From Kiritimatiellia bacterium (GTDB lineage: Bacteria > Verrucomicrobiota > Kiritimatiellia > WLWN01): a DNA stretch of 64,000 bases. Below, piece after piece: positions 57,022-64,000 of the stretch (position 1 is its first letter; each line of letters opens with the position of its first letter). The stretch covers positions 1,802,538 to 1,866,537 of the forward strand of contig WLWN01000001.1 in NCBI GenBank assembly GCA_012103575.1, read 5' to 3'. Both the position numbers and the translations under genes were made by a program. The notes beneath the pieces were generated by a model that was not told where the DNA came from, made no database searches, and was given only the letters and a program-made list of their open reading frames with translations.

Positions 57022-59440
57022 TTCTCATATTTTTTTGCCTGACCTCAGTGATCTGGGGCGCAACGAACTATGTTTCATTCTCTGGAAGTCATACACCACC
57101 TTTTACCAATTGGATCACCGCGGCGACTAACATTCAATCAGCTATTGATGTGGCTTCCAATGGGGACACGGTTTTAGTTACTAACGGCACTTACTCAGCG
57201 GGTGGGGTAGCCGATTATGGGAACACCTTTGGATATGGGGTCTTTTCATATGGAATAAGCCAGATTTCTATACACCAACCCATTACCGTTCGCAGTGTGA
57301 ATGGACCCGTCTTTACCGTGATTGAGGGGCAAGGCCCTCTTGGCTCAAATGCTGTACGATGTGCCTATGTGACGAATGGGGCAACATTGACTGGATTCAC
57401 CCTGACAAATGGGTTTACGCAAACCGTGGGTGCAAATGACTTTCCAGGCATTGCGTGTCTAGCGGATCGTATAGTTTCGAACTGTTATGCTGCTAATAAT
57501 TCCGATCGCTTTAGCGGAGGAGGGGTTTTGTGTGAACCAAGTGCTGTGGTCTCCAACTGCTTTATTATTGACAATAGAAGTGGTTTTTTTGGTGGTGGCG
57601 TACACCAAGGAGTATTGGAAGACTCTAGTCTTATTGGTAATCAATCGATATATGGTGGTGGGGCTTCTTTAGTGATTGCTGAGAATTGTGTAGTATACAG
57701 CAACACTGCCCATAGTGGTGGAGGTGCGTATAACAGCGATGTCCGGGACTCTATCATTAGCGGTAACATAGCCACTAATGGCGGAGGAATTGACCGGTTT
57801 GCGGCGGGTTTAGTTGAGAACTGTATCATTAGCGATAATACGGCGGTTAATGCGGGTGGAGGGATAAAATCAGGTTTAGCTGAGAGTTGTACCATTACTA
57901 AAAATAGCGCGCCTACCGGCGGTGGCACATACAATACCACCGTTAATAATTCTATCGTCTATTATAACTCTTCCAATCAATGGTCTTATGGTCTTTACCA
58001 AAATTCTTGTACCATTCCGGAACCGTCTGGTGCTAATGATGGAGGCAATAATATAACAAATCCTCCCCAATTCATGAACTGGTCTGCTGGAGACTATCGA
58101 CTGAACTCTACCTCTCTCTGTATTGATACGGGGAGCAATCAAACATGGATGGTTAATGCACTAGATATTGAAGGGGCCCCTCGAATCATAGGTGTCGATA
58201 TGGGAGCTCACGAATATACCCTCGAAGTAAATGATACACCGCCTCAGGCCAATGCCTATCAACAACTCCAGACACATACGTTTTATGTCACCAACGATCA
58301 AGATTGGATCCAGTTTTTTGGCACCTCGAATCATACCTATAAGGTATAACTGACTCATCAGAGCACGAACATTGATACAATATTAGAAATTTATTGCGAG
58401 AATCGGGATGGTGCTTTCCCCACGCTTATTAGTCAATCAGATGCCTTTGGGGTGGAGTCCGGAGAGGTGGCCTATGTAGAGGTATTGACCAATAATATTC
58501 ATTATGCGCGGGTCACGCAAAGAGCTACGAACGCTCCTTCCCAACCGGTTTATTTTTGCGAAATATCCGAGACAAATAACCCGGATTTAGATTTTATACG
58601 AGCTATTAATTGGTTAACCTTCACGACAAATATGCCAGCGGGGACCACGTTGTTGATGGATAGCAACGTCATCTATACCTTTAACCCATTCAGCGAGTTG
58701 GAAACCAATATTTGAAATACAGGCGCCCACAGGGTATGAGTCGTATGAAGATTCTGATGTGCCCGGGCAGGTACAAAACATCCATAATCTAGCCAACGGG
58801 AACCCAAGGCGTATAAACGTCGCCTCTAATCAGACCACCTTTATTGATTTCTATTTTGAACCGTACTTTACGGTTACCGGCCGCGTAAAAAATACCTGGG
58901 TCGGAGGCCTTTCCACAAACGTCGGGCTATCCTGGCAAGCCACCAGTGGTCATTCCCAGTTTACGACCGGTCCCATGACCCGTTACCCCTATCATACCGC
59001 TTGGGCGACAAATCCGTGGGTGACAGGTCTAGATGGCGGGTTTCCTTTTTAATGTCTCTTTGTTGACGTTGAATTATGATCTGCCGCTCAACGTACTCGG
59101 CTATGAACATCGTATGATTACGAATATTCTCATGAATCCCATTCCCGGAAGCTTTGTCGATATGGGCACCTTGACCCTGCGACCTTTGGATCTGAATACC
59201 AACAACATCGCTGGTAGCTGGGAAGACTTTTATTTCGGGCCAGGCTTAAATGTGAACCCAACCGCCGATGCGGATGGGGACGGATCGAGCAATTGGGAAG
59301 AATATATTGCTGGGACCCATCCGCTTATATCCACGAGCGTTTGTGCTCTCAAAAGCATTTCGTCCTCAAACGGAAACGTGAGGATGACATGGGATACCGC
59401 CCCTGGCTGCATTTATCGAATCGGATGTCCTGAGAATCTT

Positions 59441-59468
59441 CCGCTACAGGCGGATCCGCCTGTGGCGG
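59441..59468. repeat. 28-bp palindrome inside paralogue 2 coding sequence
   Basis: Same element as at 56761-56788 with one mismatch (CCGCTACAGG), in the same coding position and read LPLQADPPVA. Confidence 0.85.
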
Positions 59469-59598
59469 AGACCTCTAATGACTGGTCCCACAGCATGGGT
59501 CCTTGGACGAGTGCAGTCAACACGACCGAGATGGAATGGACTGATACGAACGGGATTCCTTTTAACCAAAATTATCGGCTAGAGGTGGAGGTGCAGCA

Positions 59599-61952
59599 GT
59601 GATCGGACACATTCCAGATAAGAGCCTGGTCCTCAAAAATCTAATGTGGGAGGCGGCTCCGTCCGGCGAGCTTTATTTGAACAAAAGCTCGCTGGACGGA
59701 GCCGCCTCCCACATTCTAAGGGGCTGTTACTCACATTCCATCACTCCCATAACAATCGTTCTCATCCTTCTCTTTTGCCTGACCTCAGTGATCTGGGGAG
59801 CGACGAACTGTGTTTCCTCTTCAGGGAGTCACACGACTCCATTCACCAGTTGGGCCACAGCGGCTACCAACATTCAATCGGCCATTGATATGGCTGCCAA
59901 TGGGGATACGGTTTTGGTCACCAACGGAACCTACTCAACCGGGGGGGGTGGCCGTGTATGGCACCACGAGAGACAACCGGATTGCCATTCACAAACCGAT
60001 AACCGTTCGTAGTGTGAATGGACCTGCATTTACCGTAATCGAAGGGCAAGGACCTCTGGGTTCGAATGCTGTACGCTGTGCCTATATGACGAACGGGGCA
60101 ACATTTGCAGCTTCTGTTGAGCATTGCCTGGTCTACAGTAACACCGCTACTGCTTCAGGTGGAGGTGCGTATTCGGGATCTATTCGGAACTCTATCATCA
60201 GCGACAATAATGCCAATTTTGGTGGAGGCATCTCCGATGGTTCAGCTGAGAACTGTACCATTACCAGAAATAGCGCGACGACCCGCGGCGGAACGTATAA
60301 GAGTTCCGTTAGCAATTCTATTGTCTATTATAATTCCACGGATCAAACTGGACCCACGTACCACAATTCCTGTACCCCAAACCCTGGTGGCAACAATATA
60401 ACAACCCCTCCACAATTCATGGATTGGGCTGCTGGAGACTATCGCCTGTTATTTACTTCGCCCTGTATTGATAGGGGCATCAATCAAACGTGGATGATCC
60501 ATTCCTTCGATATTGAAGGCCTGCCTCGAATTATAGATCGTGTCGATATGGGAGCCTACGAATATACCTATGAAGTGAATGATACACCCGCTCAAGCCAA
60601 TGCCTATCAACAACGCCAGACACACACGTTTTATGTCCCCGGCGATGAAGATTGGATCCAATTTTTGGTACGTCTAATCATACTTACAACGTACAACTTA
60701 CTCATCAAAGCACGAACATTGATACCGTGTTAGAAATTTATCGCGAGAATCGGGACGGCGCTTTTCCGACCTTTATCAGTCAAACAAATGCCTTTGGGGT
60801 GGAGTCAGGTGAAGTAGCTCAGGTACATGTATTGACGAACAATATTCATTATACGCGGGTCACCCAAAGCGTTACGAATGCGCCTTTAAACCAGGTGTAT
60901 TCCTTGAACATCTCCGAGCAGAACAGCCCGATTGATCTAGACTTTATACGGGCTGTGAATTGGCTGACCTTCACGAATATGCCAAGTGGAACCACGTTGT
61001 TGATGGATAGCAATGTCATTTATACGTTTAACCAATCTATTCAATGGGCAACGAATTTACCGCCAGGTGTGCATCAATTTGAAGTACAGGCCCCCACAGG
61101 CTATGAGTCGTATGAAGATTCTGATATGTCGGGTCAGGTCCAAAACATGTATAACCTCGTCATTGGGAACCCTCGGTTAATCAACATTGTCTCGAATCAA
61201 ACCACCTTTCTTGATTTTTACTTTGAACCCTACTTTACGTTTACCGGGAGACTAGTAGATGCCTGGGTGGGCACTCCTTGCCAAAACGTGGGATTACCCT
61301 GGCAAGCCATCAGTGGTCATACCCAGTTTATGGCTCACCCCATGACTCGACATCCTTATCATGCCACGTGGGCGAATCCCTGGTTCACAGATCTAGACGG
61401 TGGGTTTCCTTCCAATACTTCTTTATTAACGTTGAATTATGATTTGCCGCTCAACGTAAGTGGTTATGAACCTTTTGTATTTACGAATATCCTTATGAAT
61501 CCGATCCCAAGAAGCCTTGTTGATGTCGGAACCTTAACCCTACACCCTTTGGATCTAAATGGAAACAACATCGCTGATAGCTGGGAAAATATCTATTTTT
61601 GGAACGTCTCAAACTTCAACCCAACTGCCGATACCGATGGAGACGGATCGAGTCATTGGGAAGAATATATTGCCGGGACCGATCCCCTGGTGAGTACCAG
61701 TGTTTGTGCCTTCAAAACGATTTCATCCTCAAATGGAAACGTCAGCATGGCATGGGATACTGCTCCTGGACGTGTTTACCGCATCCGATGTGGTGACCGT
61801 CTGACCATGCCTTTGGTTTGGCAAGCTTCTGGTCTCTGGCCCCACAGCGTGGGTCCTTGGACGGGCACTGTCAACACGACTGAGATGGGACGGATACCAA
61901 CGAGATTCCTTTTAACCAAAACTATCGGCTCGAGATTGAGGTTCAGGAATGA
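59599..61952 (+). pseudogene. Secreted beta-helix / choice-of-anchor-Q protein, paralogue 3
   Basis: Starts at the stop of paralogue 2 (GTG at 59599 or the ATG at 59644 in the hairpin) and includes the hairpin-encoded stretch [20 protein letters not shown] before the signal core [13 protein letters not shown]. The helix is shorter than in paralogue 2. Frameshifts occur in the run of eight Gs at 59941-59948, near 60665 and near 61890. The C-terminal module (SWENIYFWNV, SSHWEEYIAGTDPLV) ends EIEVQE at TGA 61950-61952. Same family. Confidence 0.8.
59643..59715. repeat. Long hairpin (32-bp arms, one mismatch) at the start of paralogue 3
   Basis: Arms 59643-59674 and 59684-59715 carry GTGGGAGGCGGCTCCGTCC and its complement, separated by 9 bases. 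The hairpin is open in the frame of paralogue 3. Confidence 0.9.
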
Positions 61953-62733
61953 TAATCACTTGGAAGAAAGAGGTCGATTTTTTATCGCCACAAAAATCGG
62001 AGATCCGCCGTGGTGGAACACAAGAATTCACGAAAAAGACGAACACATATAAGAAGTTTGTTGTGCCTTTTTGCGTTTTTTGTGGCCATTCTTCCGTGAT
62101 CTTTTTTTTGGGCCTAACGCCAGTGATCTGGGGAGCGAGGAACTATGTTTCCTTCTCTGGAAGTCACACGCCTCCTTTTACAAGCTGGGCCATTGCCGCT
62201 ACCGATATTCAATCAGCTATTGATGTGGCTTCTAATGGGGATACGGTGTTGGTTACTAACGGAACCTACTCAACCGGGGGTGTTTCCGTTTTTGGAACAA
62301 ATCGGATCGCCATTAACAAACCGATAACCGTTCGGAGCGTGAATGGACCAACATTTACTGTGATCGAGGGGCAAGGTCTTCTTGGTTCCAATGCCGTACG
62401 CTGTGCCTATATGGTGAGCGGGGCAAAAATTGATCGGATTCACCCTGACAAATGGGTTTACCCAAACTTCTACGGATGTAGAAAGTAGAGGTGGAGGCGT
62501 TTGGTGTAGCCCGAATGCCGTGGTTTCCAACTGCTTTATTGCTGGCAATAGAGCTGGTACTCTTGGTGGTGGTGTTCATGCAGGAATATTGAAACACTGT
62601 AGCCTTGTTGGTAATCAGGCGGATAATGGTGGCGCGACGTTTTCAGCTATTGCTGAGAATTGTGTATTATACAGCAACGTTGCCAATTGGGGGGGAGGTA
62701 CGTATCACGGGTATATTCGGAACTCTATGATTA
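61949..62733 (+). pseudogene. Secreted beta-helix protein, paralogue 4, cut off by IS630
   Basis: The ATG at 61949 overlaps the TGA of paralogue 3. A repeat-encoded N-terminal stretch (KTNTYKKFVVPFCVFCGHSS) precedes the signal core (VIFFLGLTPVIWG). The helix region begins, with a frameshift near 62425 after YMVSGA, and continues GFTLTNGFTQTSTDVESRGG to YIRNSMI, where IS630 copy 2 interrupts at TA. The rest of the gene is not found beyond the IS. Confidence 0.82.
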
Positions 62734-62740
62734 GAGCGCT

Positions 62741-63304
62741 TCACGATTGAGGTGTCGCGATGTAGCACGAAGAAAACCAGCCGATTACCTCGTCGGGAGA
62801 AACCTCTTCGAACGCTTGTGTGATCGCTTCAGATAGTTCCTGCTGACTGCGGGCTGCAAGGCTGCCCAACCGATTCTTTATCTTGCCCCATATTTTTTCA
62901 ATGGGGTTGGAATCGGGGCTGTAGGGTGGAAGGAATCTTACATGGGCCCCACATGACTCAATGAGTTCAATGACCTTGGGATTGTGATGGACGCGAAGAT
63001 TGTCCATGATGACGATGTCTTCAGGTAAAAGAGTCGGGAGAAAAACCCGGCGAATATATTCTCTAAAAACAGCCGTATCTGTCGCCCCCTCCCCCTCCAT
63101 GGCCGCTGTTGTTCCGTCCAGGCGGACCGAAGAAATCAAGGTGGTGGTACACCAATGTCCATGAGGCGTTTTGGCAAAAAGCCTGTTCCCGCCCAACGCC
63201 CGGCCCCGCAGACGAGTCATATTCATTTTCGCCCCGGATTCATCAATAAAGACAAGGCGACTTGGATCAAGTTTGGCCACCTCTTGGATCCACTGCTTTC
63301 TCAA
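62741..63304 (-). CDS. IS630 transposase orfB, copy 2
   Basis: DDE catalytic part with the same residues as copy 1 (FIDESGAKMN, IVIMDNLRVHH, DSNPIEKIWGKIKN). Substitutions against copy 1 are few and conservative, so both copies probably remain translatable. Confidence 0.87.
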   Translation of the reverse strand: MRKQWIQEVAKLDPSRLVFIDESGAKMNMTRLRGRALGGNRLFAKTPHGHWCTTTLISSVRLDGTTAAMEGEGATDTAVFREYIRRVFLPTLLPEDIVIMDNLRVHHNPKVIELIESCGAHVRFLPPYSPDSNPIEKIWGKIKNRLGSLAARSQQELSEAITQAFEEVSPDEVIGWFSSCYIATPQS

Positions 63305-63680
63305 GAGATTTACATCCGCCCGGTCTTGCTCGCTGGCGTGAAGCGTTTCTTTTATACCGGCAGCCCAACCGATTCAACGCCCGCTGTACGGCCATGATCG
63401 ACCCCTTCACGCCGCTCATGTTCTTGAGTTCTTCAAGCGTTGCATCGGGATGTTTGCCCCCCAGTTGAGCCAACGCCTTGAGCTGCTTTCCGCTGTAGAG
63501 GGCCTGACGATGCCCACGCGGTCGGGGAGCGGTCTGTCCGGTTTCGTTGAAACGAGAGAGCCCACGCTGAAACGTTCTAAGATCTACACGATAAGAAGAT
63601 GTGATATCGGCCTGGGAACCTTTGCCCATTTTGTAGGCATCTATCGCACGCCGCCGGATTTCTGCTGTTGCTATACTCAT
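63267..63680 (-). CDS. IS630 transposase orfA, copy 2
   Basis: Nearly identical to orfA of copy 1 (helix-turn-helix GKGSQADITSSYRVDL), with the same frame relation to orfB. The ATG at 63680 corresponds to that of copy 1; an earlier ATG in the terminal repeat (63716) is less likely. Confidence 0.83.
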   Translation of the reverse strand: MSIATAEIRRRAIDAYKMGKGSQADITSSYRVDLRTFQRGLSRFNETGQTAPRPRGHRQALYSGKQLKALAQLGGKHPDATLEELKNMSGVKGSIMAVQRALNRLGCRYKRNASRQRARPGGCKSLEKAVDPRGGQT

Positions 63681-63730
63681 GTCATGGAGTATAGATCTTC
63701 TAAAGAGGCATCTCAATCATTAAATGCTCT

Positions 63731-64000
63731 AACTCGAAAAACAGACGTCTATTCATCTTTCGTTAACATAGACTTAAGTCATCAGCTTTGTTCTTAAGAC
63801 GATAACCAAACGCTAACCCGAATATCTCCCATTCTCGTGTCCTACCGCCGGAACCACCTCATAACCCGTGTCTTAAGCAGGGCGCAGGGATTTTTGACAA
63901 AGAGTGTGAGGTCTGCGTGCTAAACCAAAATTTGTTATTGGTATACATCTTTTCTATGACGAACTCGCTGGATTTCTATAACAATCGTATGTTCAAAAAC
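63731..64000. other. 270-bp end region without a supported gene
   Basis: No ORF with family resemblance, no repeat and no RNA gene seen. It does not continue paralogue 4. Confidence 0.4.

Larger units (their letters stand above)
56922..59602 (+). pseudogene. Secreted beta-helix / choice-of-anchor-Q protein, paralogue 2
   Basis: The start at 56922 overlaps the TGA of paralogue 1. Between start and signal core is a repeat-encoded stretch (NFQCSISMFFSSLEHSALDI), then [20 protein letters not shown]. The helix region is the most complete of the four, with GGG turns every 20-25 residues. Lesions: TAA at 58347 (paralogues have Gln in YNVQLTHQS), a 20-base deletion near 58709 and a surplus T near 59047. 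The C-terminal module ends YRLEVEVQQ. Same family as paralogue 1. Confidence 0.82.
62734..63729 (-). mobile_element. IS630-family insertion sequence, copy 2 (996 bp)
   Basis: Same ends and length as copy 1, flanked by TA (62732-62733 and 63730-63731). Contains orfA and orfB. The sequence right of it does not resemble the rest of paralogue 4, so a deletion or further rearrangement happened at this side. Confidence 0.9.

Noticed and set aside
54464..62733. Chlamydial-type polymorphic membrane proteins (autotransporters)
   Set aside because: The GGG-rich helix repeats look similar, but there is no C-terminal autotransporter barrel; the C-terminal Asp-rich module and choice-of-anchor-Q segment point to a different secretion class.
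1..64000. tRNA, rRNA, riboswitch or CRISPR loci
   Set aside because: Read for cloverleaf-like arms, rRNA-conserved segments and regular repeats with spacers; none convincing was seen. A covariance-model search would be decisive.

Overview
This 64 kb window is bacterial, roughly 43-46% G+C by eye, with protein-coding genes on both strands and no rRNA, tRNA or CRISPR array that I could see. The organism is uncertain. Several traits suggest a member of the PVC superphylum (Kiritimatiellota or Verrucomicrobiota-like): tandem secreted beta-helix proteins with a choice-of-anchor-Q segment and an Asp-rich 'SWED..NWEEYIAGTDP' C-terminus, an FAD lipoprotein of the type common in Verrucomicrobia and Planctomycetes, carboxynorspermidine decarboxylase, and mevalonate-pathway genes. 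A complete coenzyme F420 cluster is unusual in such a host, so the assignment is tentative.

Layout. 1-7.7 kb: YihY-type membrane protein, Nudix hydrolase, dGTPase, GDPD, an HPt protein and a response regulator/RsbU/RsbW fusion, a small secreted protein and a transglutaminase. 7.7-13.6 kb (minus strand): the F420 operon cofG-cofH-LLM oxidoreductase-cofD-cofC-cofE. 13.7-23.9 kb: ATPase remnant, nspC, a second F420-type LLM oxidoreductase, an IS630 copy with a beta-helix fragment, ssnA, HAD hydrolase, nadB and half of speA. 24.1-29.0 kb: two inverted IS1380-family copies around a segment that appears to have been flipped. 29.0-47.6 kb: secreted glycine-rich protein, then mostly housekeeping genes (pdxA, surA-like, fusA, recO, glgX, metallopeptidase, LysM lipoprotein, PAP2, glpD, glycosyltransferase, fni, HMG-CoA reductase, FAD lipoprotein). 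47.7-54.4 kb: third IS1380 copy, caspase-like protein, large TPR lipoprotein, anti-sigma-like protein, outer-membrane barrel remnant. 54.4-62.7 kb: four tandem beta-helix paralogues, the last cut by a second IS630 copy.

The most notable feature is a 163-bp, full-length imperfectly palindromic, MITE-like element. There are six full copies and four fragments here. Its ends (CCTGGATCCGTCAG) nearly match those of the resident IS1380-family element (CCTGAATCCGTCAG). Because 163 bp plus a 5-bp target duplication is 168 bp (56 codons), insertion never shifts the reading frame, and in one of the three phases both orientations are open throughout. Three copies are read in frame inside host genes (dgt, the HPt gene, the TPR lipoprotein gene), and one of these keeps its frame through two compensating indels. 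This resembles the protein-coding palindromic elements known from Rickettsia.

The window also looks eroded. Many genes carry single-base indels in homopolymers, and several have in-frame stops at positions where Gln is expected. Some homopolymer indels may be sequencing errors, but the nonsense changes, the shared transposase lesions, the MITE-linked rearrangement and the IS-bounded inversion are not easily explained that way. TAG, TAA and TGA all end normal genes, so the standard code applies.
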